From Candidatus Nomurabacteria bacterium (GTDB taxonomy: Bacteria > Patescibacteriota > Minisyncoccia > Phycocordibacterales > UBA9973): DNA of 51,257 nt. Position 1 is the stretch's first letter, and every line of letters begins with the position of its first letter. A program made the translations under genes and the position numbers. This document shows, piece by piece, positions 22,349 to 29,829 of the stretch. Under the pieces are notes generated by a model. The model made no database searches. It worked only from the letters and a program-made list of their open reading frames with translations, and was not told the DNA's origin. The stretch covers positions 1 to 51,257 of the forward strand of contig CALRFQ010000005.1 of the NCBI GenBank assembly GCA_943356675.1. Direction: 5' to 3'.

Positions 22349-25300
22349 ATGAAAAATTCATTTGAACCTAAGAAAAAAAATGAGAAGCCTATAGGCCCGC
22401 TAAAGATTAAGGACTTATCTAAATTATCATATAATGAACTCAGAAAGTTGGGCTATAGTGTGGCAAATCCTGCCACTGACAAGGCAATGAAGGAGATCGT
22501 TAAGCTTAAAACTGAGGCCCTTGAAAAAAGCATTAAAAGTAAGAGGACCAAACAGCAAGTTTCTGTAAATGAGCCTCCGGCAGGACCCGCACCTGTTGTA
22601 AGTACACAAAATGCCAAAGTTGGTAAAGCGTACCGTATGGATGATAGTACTCCTACTTCGGCTACTCAAAAAGTAGATAGCAATACTGTCGTAACTTCAA
22701 ATGTAAATACCTCCGTACAAGAAACACCTGAAGCAAAAAATGAAAATATAGCAAACGAGGAGCAAAAAGCTTCCGACACGAAAGAGGAGGTGAAGAATGA
22801 AGAAAGTTTGTATAGTGATGAGTTTACAAAAAATATTCAAACAATTTATCTAACGGAAGAATCAAGATTAGAGAACCTAGGTGTGACAGGAAGAGCACTA
22901 GAGGTACGCCTTGCGGAATTCAAAAAAAGAACTCTTGAGCCAATGCTTGAAGCAGAACTAGAAAGAACTGGTAAGAAAATTGAAACTCAAGAAGAAAAGG
23001 AAGTTATAAATCCTGAACTGAAAGCTATGCACGACTCTATAGATAAATCTCGCGATGATTACATAAAAGGATTAGTAAAATTTCAAAAGCTAAATACTTT
23101 AAAAAGTAAAATAAGTGGGATGCTTGGTGGAAGCAATGAAAAGAAAAATGAAGCCGAGCAAGAAGTAAAAGACCTAAAAGAAAAATACGACCAGGCTCGC
23201 ATGGAATTAAATACAAAGTTGTATCGTGAGAGAAAGGCACAACTTGAAGAGAGTGGAATGTCTCACGGTAAAATTCAAACTGAGCTCGCAAACTTCAGAA
23301 TTGAGATGCTGAAGCAAATTTCTTTTGCTGAAATGGCACTCGTGAACGAGAAGAGGGCTGAACAGTTGCCAAAATCAAGATTGGCAATATTTAAAAATGC
23401 TTGGGATAATACTTTGAAATTCGTTGCAAAGCCTATAAGTATATACCAGAAGCTCGGTACAGACTGGGGAGAGTATCAGAAATACAATGTGGGACTCATC
23501 CCTATGGGTAAAGACAAAGATGGCAAGCAAAAGTACTACAGACTTGGCCAAGTATTAAGAACTGTAGCAATGTCTACAATGTTTAGCTATGCCGGAGCAG
23601 GAATGCTTGGTGTAAAACTTGCAAGAAGTATAGGAACCACCATCGGAGGTAGTGCGGCGATCGACAAGCTTGGTAAAAACATAACTGAAAAGAAATTAGA
23701 TTTTGCAAAACAGAAAGAAGAATTGGTAGGTCGGTTTAGCAGAGAAGAAATTAATCTTCCTGAATACGAGGCACAACTTCAAGCTATAGAGAAGGCAGAA
23801 AGAAAAGCAGAAAGAATGAATAATATGGCAAGTATTGCCGTCGCTGGCCTCATGGTGGAAGCAAACTTAGCTGGAGGAAGCGGTCATATGTTTGGTATTG
23901 ATACTCACACAGGATTTAATTTAGACAAAACTATAAGTGATAGCCTAAGTCATATTGGTTCTGGAGAAAACATGCACACAATGGAACAAGCGGGACACTT
24001 CGTAGACAATAGTAATGCAGAATTCAAACCAAAGATTTTCACAAACCCAAACGACAATACAAGTGTAGCATTTAGACCAAATATGCCTCAGCATCCAGAT
24101 ATGCCTAGTGAAAGCTTGGGTGAGAAATCTCAAGGCTGGCTTCATAAAATCGGTCAGTGGTTCAGTAAGACTGATAAGCACAGTATGAGCAATCCAAAAA
24201 TTTCTTTGGAAGATAAAAATATAAATACTGGTGGTAAAAGTATATTCGATAATCAAAACATTAAACCTGGCTATAAAAATATTTTTGACCAGTACAATAC
24301 CCCAGAAAATACTGCTCACGAAATTCCCAAGGAGGCAATAATAGATTCAAAGCACAATGTGGGTATTACTTACGCACTCAAATCACAAATTGAACTTAAG
24401 GGAGATGCATATGCACAAGAAGTAGCAAAAGCTATAGGCTACAATGGCGACACTCATAATCCAGAATTTTACAAAGCTCTTGGTGAGAAATTCGGCTACT
24501 TGGGAGAAGGTGGTGGTGTAGGAGTGCAAGCTGGAGCTGCTTACGAACTTGGCTTCGATAATAGTGGAAAATTATCAATCCAAGAATACGGAGTTGATGG
24601 CAAAGCTACAGAAATACACTATGTAGGTGATAACGGCAATGACCTAAATGGTGCAAATGAAAAGTATGAATATAAGTATTCAAATATTGTTCCAAAAAAT
24701 AATGAAGTTCTTGCATATAAAACTGATGAATTAAAAGATGTTGATTTCAAACCAGAAGTTAATCAAGTAGAAAGAGCGGAGATGCCTGAAGTAAATAATA
24801 CAGAAATATCAAATACCACTAGTGCTCAAAATCTGGAGAACGCGAACAACACAACAGATCCTTATGAACTTAAATCAAAAGATATTGAAGTAGGTAATAC
24901 AGAAAATACTACTGGTACAAAAGTAGATCCATATAATCTTGAATCTAAGGGAATAAGAGTGGGCACACATCCTACAGATCAAAATACTGGAGGGAACAAT
25001 ATTAATTCCTATTATGATCCGTACGGATTACAAGCTAAAGGTATACAAGTAGGTAATCATCCTACAGATAATGGAGGACCCCACCCTACAAGTAATGGCC
25101 CTCACCAAACAGGAAGAACCTTACCACACCCTACAAATAACACTCGAAGTGTTATAGATATCATTAATGAAAGAAGAATGGGTATCCCTCGTGGTGGTCA
25201 CGGAGGTGGTGCGCCACAAGATCAATATCCAAATGATACAGATAACCCAGACCAGAACTCCGGTAAGGTGCCTATAAATACTGAAGCAGGACAAATTCAA

Positions 25301-25618
25301 AGAATCAAAGTGAATAAAGCTGTGGATTACATATTTGGAGAGAACAGACCTTCAGGTAGACACATAGATGGATTAGAAACTAGAGAGTGGAATAAGATGA
25401 AAGATATGCCAATGCAAGACATAGAAGACAGGAAGCATTGGTTTCCACTTAATCAAAGAGATAATGCAGACCAAATAAAACACGTAGTAAATGCATCTGG
25501 AGTGAGCTACATGAGAGAAGATGGCACAAGCCTTACACTCAAAGAATACCTAGAAAAGATTGAGGCACAAAATAATAACAATGGTTACAATGCTACTAGG
25601 CACTGGTTAGAGCAATAA
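22349..25618 (+). CDS. Large hypothetical protein with coiled coils, glycine-rich membrane segments and C-terminal repeats
   Basis: 1089 residues from ATG 22349 (MKNSFEPKKKN). The N-terminal 130 residues are polar and disordered. A Glu/Lys-rich helical region follows (KNEAEQEVKDLKEKYDQARM and similar). Two hydrophobic, Gly/Ala-rich stretches (SYAGAGMLGVKLARSIGTTI and ASIAVAGLMVEANLAGGSG) could insert in a membrane. The C-terminal third is Asn/Thr/Pro-rich with three imperfect repeats of the form DPYxLxSKxIxVG (DPYELKSKDIEVG, DPYNLESKGIRVG, DPYGLQAKGIQVG). The final 100 residues (AVDYIFGENRPSGRHIDGLE) look globular. No family recognised. No signal peptide. A structural or secreted effector role is possible but unproven. 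The following small gene starts 34 nt downstream and is probably co-transcribed. Confidence 0.75.
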   Translation: MKNSFEPKKKNEKPIGPLKIKDLSKLSYNELRKLGYSVANPATDKAMKEIVKLKTEALEKSIKSKRTKQQVSVNEPPAGPAPVVSTQNAKVGKAYRMDDSTPTSATQKVDSNTVVTSNVNTSVQETPEAKNENIANEEQKASDTKEEVKNEESLYSDEFTKNIQTIYLTEESRLENLGVTGRALEVRLAEFKKRTLEPMLEAELERTGKKIETQEEKEVINPELKAMHDSIDKSRDDYIKGLVKFQKLNTLKSKISGMLGGSNEKKNEAEQEVKDLKEKYDQARMELNTKLYRERKAQLEESGMSHGKIQTELANFRIEMLKQISFAEMALVNEKRAEQLPKSRLAIFKNAWDNTLKFVAKPISIYQKLGTDWGEYQKYNVGLIPMGKDKDGKQKYYRLGQVLRTVAMSTMFSYAGAGMLGVKLARSIGTTIGGSAAIDKLGKNITEKKLDFAKQKEELVGRFSREEINLPEYEAQLQAIEKAERKAERMNNMASIAVAGLMVEANLAGGSGHMFGIDTHTGFNLDKTISDSLSHIGSGENMHTMEQAGHFVDNSNAEFKPKIFTNPNDNTSVAFRPNMPQHPDMPSESLGEKSQGWLHKIGQWFSKTDKHSMSNPKISLEDKNINTGGKSIFDNQNIKPGYKNIFDQYNTPENTAHEIPKEAIIDSKHNVGITYALKSQIELKGDAYAQEVAKAIGYNGDTHNPEFYKALGEKFGYLGEGGGVGVQAGAAYELGFDNSGKLSIQEYGVDGKATEIHYVGDNGNDLNGANEKYEYKYSNIVPKNNEVLAYKTDELKDVDFKPEVNQVERAEMPEVNNTEISNTTSAQNLENANNTTDPYELKSKDIEVGNTENTTGTKVDPYNLESKGIRVGTHPTDQNTGGNNINSYYDPYGLQAKGIQVGNHPTDNGGPHPTSNGPHQTGRTLPHPTNNTRSVIDIINERRMGIPRGGHGGGAPQDQYPNDTDNPDQNSGKVPINTEAGQIQRIKVNKAVDYIFGENRPSGRHIDGLETREWNKMKDMPMQDIEDRKHWFPLNQRDNADQIKHVVNASGVSYMREDGTSLTLKEYLEKIEAQNNNNGYNATRHWLEQ

Positions 25619-25652
25619 TTATAAAGTCGATAATAAATAAAAATTAAAATAT

Positions 25653-25967
25653 ATGGCTACAAATAAAAATATACATAAAGTTCTAATCAAGGTCCTAGGG
25701 GTGGAAGATGCGAGCCCTGAGAAACAGGATGAGTTAGTCGACTCTGTCGGTGCTGTAGTATACCAAGCAGTGATCGTGCGTGCGATGGAAGAAATGAGTG
25801 ACGAAGTTATAGACGAATTTGAAAAGCTTACAAATGGTGCACCTACTCCAGACTTAATCATTGAATTCTTTATGAAAAATATTCCAAACTTTGAGCAAAT
25901 GATGAAAGAAGAGGCAGAAAAAGTTCTAGGAGACGGAATTGTAATGATGAAAAATTTAGAAAAATAA
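25653..25967 (+). CDS. DUF5663-like small helical protein
   Basis: A 104-residue, mostly helical acidic protein (VDSVGAVVYQAVIVRAMEEM, IIEFFMKNIPNFEQMMKEEA). The pattern is that of the DUF5663 family, small proteins found largely in Patescibacteria; I recall no known function. It probably shares a transcript with the large protein before it and is closed off by the terminator at 25983. No membrane segment, no cysteine. The start ATG is preceded by AT-rich sequence without Shine-Dalgarno. Confidence 0.7.
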   Translation: MATNKNIHKVLIKVLGVEDASPEKQDELVDSVGAVVYQAVIVRAMEEMSDEVIDEFEKLTNGAPTPDLIIEFFMKNIPNFEQMMKEEAEKVLGDGIVMMKNLEK

Positions 25968-25982
25968 ATTTATTATTCTAAA

Positions 25983-26013
25983 AAATACCACGATTAAAGT
26001 CGTGGTATTTTTT
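25983..26013 (+). terminator. Rho-independent terminator
   Basis: AAATACCACGA (25983-25993) pairs with TCGTGGTATTT (26000-26010), followed by further T residues to 26013. Confidence 0.9.
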
Positions 26014-26014
26014 A

Positions 26015-26023
26015 TGCTACAAT
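26015..26023 (+). promoter_or_regulatory. Extended -10 of the UvrD/PcrA-like gene
   Basis: TGC-TACAAT (hexamer 26018-26023), 11 nt before the ATG at 26035. It starts directly after the preceding terminator, so the leader is only a few nt. Confidence 0.55.
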
Positions 26024-26034
26024 AGGAAAACAAT

Positions 26035-27957
26035 ATGGAAAAAGATATCTTAAAAGAATTAAATGAACGCCAAAGGGATGCAGCGGACTACACAGAAGGT
26101 CCGCTTCTTATTGTGGCAGGAGCTGGAGCAGGGAAGACCAAGACTCTTACATATAGAATCATAAACCTAATCCGTAAGGGCGTGAGTCCTGATGAAATCC
26201 TAGCTGTAACCTTTACAAATAAGGCTGCAAAGGAGATGCGTGACCGTACAGTGGCACTACTTTCAGATAGGCAGTACAACAGATTGCCATTCATTTCCAC
26301 ATTTCACGCTCTCGGTGTGTACATACTAAAAGAAAATGCGCATATTCTCGGCCTCACCAAGCATTTCACTATTGCCGACGAATCAGATGCTCAGTCTATA
26401 ATCAAGGATGCACTGAAGTCGCTCGATCTTGATCCCAAGCAGTACGAACCGAGAAAAATTAAAAGTATGATTTCAAAAGCCAAGGGTGACTTCATCTCCC
26501 GCGAGAAATTTGCCGAGGAAGCAGTGGCGCCATTTGCTGTGATGGTCGCAAAGATTTGGGAAATGTATGAGAAGGGACTCAAAGCGGAAGGAGCACTAGA
26601 CTTCGATGATTTACTTCTACAGACAGTATTACTACTAAAAAAATATCCAGAAATAAAATTAAGTTACCAAAACAAATGGAAGTATATTCACATCGATGAG
26701 TATCAGGATACCAACGAAGTGCAATACGAACTCACAAAACTTCTCGTGGGTCCAAAAGAAAATATTTGTGTCGTGGGTGATACAGATCAAAACATTTATT
26801 CATGGCGCGGAGCAAATATAAAAAATATGCTTCACTTCGAGAAAGATTACCCGAGCGCAAAGATAGTAATGCTTGAGCAGAATTACCGCTCCACGAAAAC
26901 TATCATCGAAGCCGCAAATGAAATCATTAAGAAAAACGTTTTCCGTGCTCCGAAGAATCTTTTCACAGAAAATAATATCGGTGAGCAAATCGGAATTTGC
27001 GTGGCTTATGATGAGACGGTGGAAGCGAATTTTATCGCACAAAAGATTTATGAACTCTGCGAGAGCAAGGAAGCAGAGCCAAAGGATATAGCCATATTAT
27101 ATAGAGCAAATTTCCAATCCCGCGTACTCGAGGAGGCACTTCTCTCTCGGCAAATACCGTATCATGTGCTCGGAGTAAAGTTCTTCGACCGTAAAGAAGT
27201 GCGTGATATCCTATCGTATATTCGTGCATCACTCAATCAGGAAAGTTTGTCTGATATAAAAAGAATTATAAATATTCCAGCACGCGGAATAGGTAAGGTA
27301 ACTCTAGCAAAACTTTTTGCGAATCAGTTTAGTGAACTTCCAGCAGGTATGCAAACTAAAATAAATAAATTCTACGCAACGCTTGAAGATTTTAAAATTT
27401 ATATGGAGAGCCATACTGCGAGTGAAAGTGTAAAATACATTCTGGAGAAAAGTGGAATGGAAGCTGAGCTCAAAGCCGGTGGTGAAATGGAACTTGAAAG
27501 GCTCGAAAACATAAAAGAGCTCGTAACGCTCGCACTCAAGTATGATGCATACGGAGAGGAGAGTATCGACATGCTCCTTACTGACGCATCACTAGCATCA
27601 GACCAAGACAGCTTAATGCACGACAAGAAAAATGAAGGTGTGAGACTCATGACTGTGCACGCATCGAAAGGATTAGAATTCAAATATGTATTCATAACAG
27701 GGCTCGAGCAAGATCTCTTTCCACACGCAGGAATTGGAGGAAAAGGGAAATCAGACAGCGAAGAGGAACGTAGACTATTTTATGTGGCAGTCACGCGCGC
27801 TGAACATAAACTATTCTTATCATACGCAAACATTCGCACAATCTTCGGAATGCGCCAAGTAAATTCACCAAGTGAATTCCTTTCTGACATTCCAGCACAT
27901 CTCACAACACTAGAAGAAGCGAATTACGAAAGTACTGATAGAGTGGTGTACCTGTAA
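26035..27957 (+). CDS. pcrA: UvrD/PcrA-type superfamily 1 DNA helicase
   Basis: A 640-residue 3'-5' helicase. Motifs in order: Q-motif-like LNERQRDAA, Walker A GAGAGKT (29-35), Ia FTNKAAKEM, Walker B DEYQDTN, III VVGDTDQNIYSWRGA, IV LEQNYRST, V VRLMTVHASKGLEF, VI RRLFYVAVTRAEHKL. It unwinds DNA in excision and mismatch repair and strips proteins from DNA. It is somewhat shorter than typical UvrD/PcrA (about 720) because the C-terminal flexible tail with the Tudor-like RNA polymerase-binding fold is missing. UvrD, PcrA and Rep cannot be separated cleanly; the symbol is the best guess. Structured element E starts at the base after its stop codon. Confidence 0.92.
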   Translation: MEKDILKELNERQRDAADYTEGPLLIVAGAGAGKTKTLTYRIINLIRKGVSPDEILAVTFTNKAAKEMRDRTVALLSDRQYNRLPFISTFHALGVYILKENAHILGLTKHFTIADESDAQSIIKDALKSLDLDPKQYEPRKIKSMISKAKGDFISREKFAEEAVAPFAVMVAKIWEMYEKGLKAEGALDFDDLLLQTVLLLKKYPEIKLSYQNKWKYIHIDEYQDTNEVQYELTKLLVGPKENICVVGDTDQNIYSWRGANIKNMLHFEKDYPSAKIVMLEQNYRSTKTIIEAANEIIKKNVFRAPKNLFTENNIGEQIGICVAYDETVEANFIAQKIYELCESKEAEPKDIAILYRANFQSRVLEEALLSRQIPYHVLGVKFFDRKEVRDILSYIRASLNQESLSDIKRIINIPARGIGKVTLAKLFANQFSELPAGMQTKINKFYATLEDFKIYMESHTASESVKYILEKSGMEAELKAGGEMELERLENIKELVTLALKYDAYGEESIDMLLTDASLASDQDSLMHDKKNEGVRLMTVHASKGLEFKYVFITGLEQDLFPHAGIGGKGKSDSEEERRLFYVAVTRAEHKLFLSYANIRTIFGMRQVNSPSEFLSDIPAHLTTLEEANYESTDRVVYL

Positions 27958-28074
27958 CTCGCTTCGTGGTTATAATAAATTCCACTCTTTATCCCTACAA
28001 ATCCGGCCCACAAGCCGGATTTGCGCGCGTCCACACCTACTCGTGGAATTTATCATAACCACTTCGCTTGCGAG
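27958..28074 (-). repeat. Structured intergenic element, copy E (most diverged)
   Basis: A long outer stem, CTCGC...GTGGTTAT.ATAAATTCCA (27958-27992) with TGGAATTTAT.ATAACCAC...GCGAG (28043-28074), encloses, read on the minus strand, GTGTG-GACG-CGCGC (plus-strand 28023-28036, with two G.T pairs) and AAATCCGGC-TTGTGG-GCCGGATTT. Only the GACG-capped hairpin and the overall architecture are shared with copies A-D; the arms are unrelated in sequence. It lies between pcrA and rsmA and excludes the upstream TTG 28068 as rsmA start. Confidence 0.7.
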
Positions 28075-28103
28075 AAATTTTATATTCCTACGAAGCACTG
28101 TGG

Positions 28104-28109
28104 TATTAT
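28104..28109 (+). promoter_or_regulatory. -10 element of rsmA, leaderless; fixes the start
   Basis: TATTAT preceded by TGG, ending 6 nt before the ATG at 28116. Confidence 0.55.
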
Positions 28110-28115
28110 GTATCT

Positions 28116-28910
28116 ATGGAACATAAAGCTAAAAAGTCGCTTGGGCAGAACTTTTTGACCTCACATACAGCCCTTTCGGCTATGTGTAAGGCTGGAAATG
28201 TGCAAAAAGGCGATATTGTGCTTGAAATTGGCCCTGGAAAAGGGGCTCTTACCGAGGTAATCCTGTCTTTTGGGGCTAAAGTAATAGCCATAGAGAAGGA
28301 TCACGACTTGATACCGCTTTTGGAGGAGAAATTCAAAATAGCCTTGGAAAATAAGGATTTAATCCTAATCGAGGGGGATATTATGGATTTTGACCCGAAA
28401 AAATACGAACTTAACCCAAAGGCCTATAAAGTCATCGCAAACATCCCATACTATATTACAGGCCTAATTATAAGGCTATTTTTGGAAAGTGAGGTTCAGC
28501 CTGAAAATATGGTGCTCCTAGTCCAAAAGGAGGTTGCGGACCGAATAGTGGCTAGAGATAAGAAAGAAAGCATATTATCCTTGTCTGTAAAGGCTTATGC
28601 CGAGCCAAAATACATACTAAAAGTAAGCAAAAAGCTCTTCCGCCCTGTGCCAAAGGTGGATTCTGCAGTAATTGCCATAAATAACATAGGAAATAGCAAC
28701 TTCAAAGACAAGAAAGAGATGGAAAATTACTTCAACATCATGAAGCTCGGCTTCGCACACAAGAGAAAGATGCTAATAGGGAATTTGAGCCAAGAAATTT
28801 CTAAAGAAAAGATAATTGAGGCGTTCAAAAAAGCGGAGATAGAAGAAAAATCTAGAGCAGAAGATATACCACTAAGTAAATGGATAAAACTCGCACAATG
28901 CTTGGATTAA
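28116..28910 (+). CDS. rsmA: 16S rRNA dimethyladenosine transferase (KsgA/RsmA)
   Basis: 264 residues from ATG 28116 (MEHKAKKSLGQNFLTSHTAL, the typical N-terminus). It transfers four methyl groups from SAM to two adjacent adenines in the 3' helix of 16S rRNA late in 30S assembly. Motif I LEIGPGKGALT binds SAM, ALEKD-like AIEKDHDLIP is motif II, and the catalytic motif IV NIPYYITG is intact. The C-terminal domain has FRPVPKVDSAVI and HKRKMLIGNL. The frame is open further upstream to TTG 28068, but that lies within structured element E and before the -10 hexamer, and adds residues that do not belong to the family. Confidence 0.95.
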   Translation: MEHKAKKSLGQNFLTSHTALSAMCKAGNVQKGDIVLEIGPGKGALTEVILSFGAKVIAIEKDHDLIPLLEEKFKIALENKDLILIEGDIMDFDPKKYELNPKAYKVIANIPYYITGLIIRLFLESEVQPENMVLLVQKEVADRIVARDKKESILSLSVKAYAEPKYILKVSKKLFRPVPKVDSAVIAINNIGNSNFKDKKEMENYFNIMKLGFAHKRKMLIGNLSQEISKEKIIEAFKKAEIEEKSRAEDIPLSKWIKLAQCLD

Positions 28911-28937
28911 AAGCTAGAATATAATTTAAAAACATTG

Positions 28938-28943
28938 TATACT
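28938..28943 (+). promoter_or_regulatory. -10 element at the head of the secretion locus, leaderless geometry
   Basis: TATACT ends 6 nt before the ATG at 28950. Confidence 0.55.
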
Positions 28944-28949
28944 TAGTGA

Positions 28950-29828
28950 ATGGATAGCAAATATCTACCTAGTTCAATTTTCATAAAAAAAGCTGGCATA
29001 TTAATCGTACTTATTGTGATCGCAATCTTGATTGTGAAGATTACTCCAACACTCCGTGCAAAAATAAAATCAAACACTCTTTCAAAAGTTTTTGTGAAGG
29101 ATGTGGCTAGCAACGATAGTAATAGTAATGGAATTCAAGACTGGGAAGAGAAGCTCTGGGGTCTAGATCCAAAAGGTAATGGACCATCAAACAAAGAATT
29201 TATAACAGCAAAGAAAAAGATTCTTGCGGCAAATTCACCTGCAGGTAGTGAGCCTACAGAGAACGACAAGTTATCAAGAGAATTCTTCGCACTTGTAATG
29301 TCACTACAAGACAGCGGACTTAGTAATGATGAGATACTTTCAAAGGTTTCTGACCAAATCGGTAGTAAAGTAACACTTATAGATGTTAAAAATATGTACT
29401 CATACGATATCGTGAAGACGGTATCCACAAACAGAACTTCTGTAACTACATACCGCAACAACCTAGCTATATTAATGAAAACTTGCCAAGATAATGGTAT
29501 AAGCTCAGAGATGGATCTTATCGGTACAGCACTAAACCATGATGACAAAAATTTACTTAAAGGATTACCAAATATAGAAAATGCCTACAAAGATTGTGTC
29601 GTAAAAATGATGCAAATGAATACCCCACTTGAACTTTCAAAATACCATTTAAATATTATGAACAATTTTGAAAAGTCTGCACAAATGCTAAAAACCGTAG
29701 AGAATCTCTTCGATGACCAAATATCTGGCCTTTCTGCGATTGTAAGTTATAATGAATACAATAGAATAATAATTGAGTCACTGAACGGCATACGAGATTA
29801 TAAAATAAGTGCTATAATTTCTAGATAA
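28950..29828 (+). CDS. Membrane-anchored protein with an EF-hand-like calcium loop
   Basis: 292 residues: an N-terminal transmembrane helix (13-31), then an extracytoplasmic region starting with a complete 12-residue EF-hand-type loop, D56-x-N58-x-N60-G61-I62-x-D64-x-x-E67 (DSNSNGIQDWEE), followed by WGLDPKGNGPSN as in thrombospondin-type-3/dockerin-like calcium repeats. The rest is helical. It is the first gene of the secretion/pilus-like locus, and the next gene starts 1 nt after its stop, so it belongs to that operon. Likely a calcium-binding structural protein of the surface apparatus (inference). Calcium loops recur in the two large downstream proteins. Confidence 0.75.
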   Translation: MDSKYLPSSIFIKKAGILIVLIVIAILIVKITPTLRAKIKSNTLSKVFVKDVASNDSNSNGIQDWEEKLWGLDPKGNGPSNKEFITAKKKILAANSPAGSEPTENDKLSREFFALVMSLQDSGLSNDEILSKVSDQIGSKVTLIDVKNMYSYDIVKTVSTNRTSVTTYRNNLAILMKTCQDNGISSEMDLIGTALNHDDKNLLKGLPNIENAYKDCVVKMMQMNTPLELSKYHLNIMNNFEKSAQMLKTVENLFDDQISGLSAIVSYNEYNRIIIESLNGIRDYKISAIISR

Positions 29829-29829
29829 T

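Noticed and set aside
5163-28074. Structured elements read as tRNA genes or as CRISPR repeats
   Set aside because: The outer stem plus hairpins recall a cloverleaf, but there is no T-arm GGTTCRA motif, no anticodon arm and no CCA context; copies are far apart with no spacers.
28068-28115. TTG 28068 as rsmA start
   Set aside because: It lies inside structured element E and upstream of the -10; the family N-terminus begins at ATG 28116.
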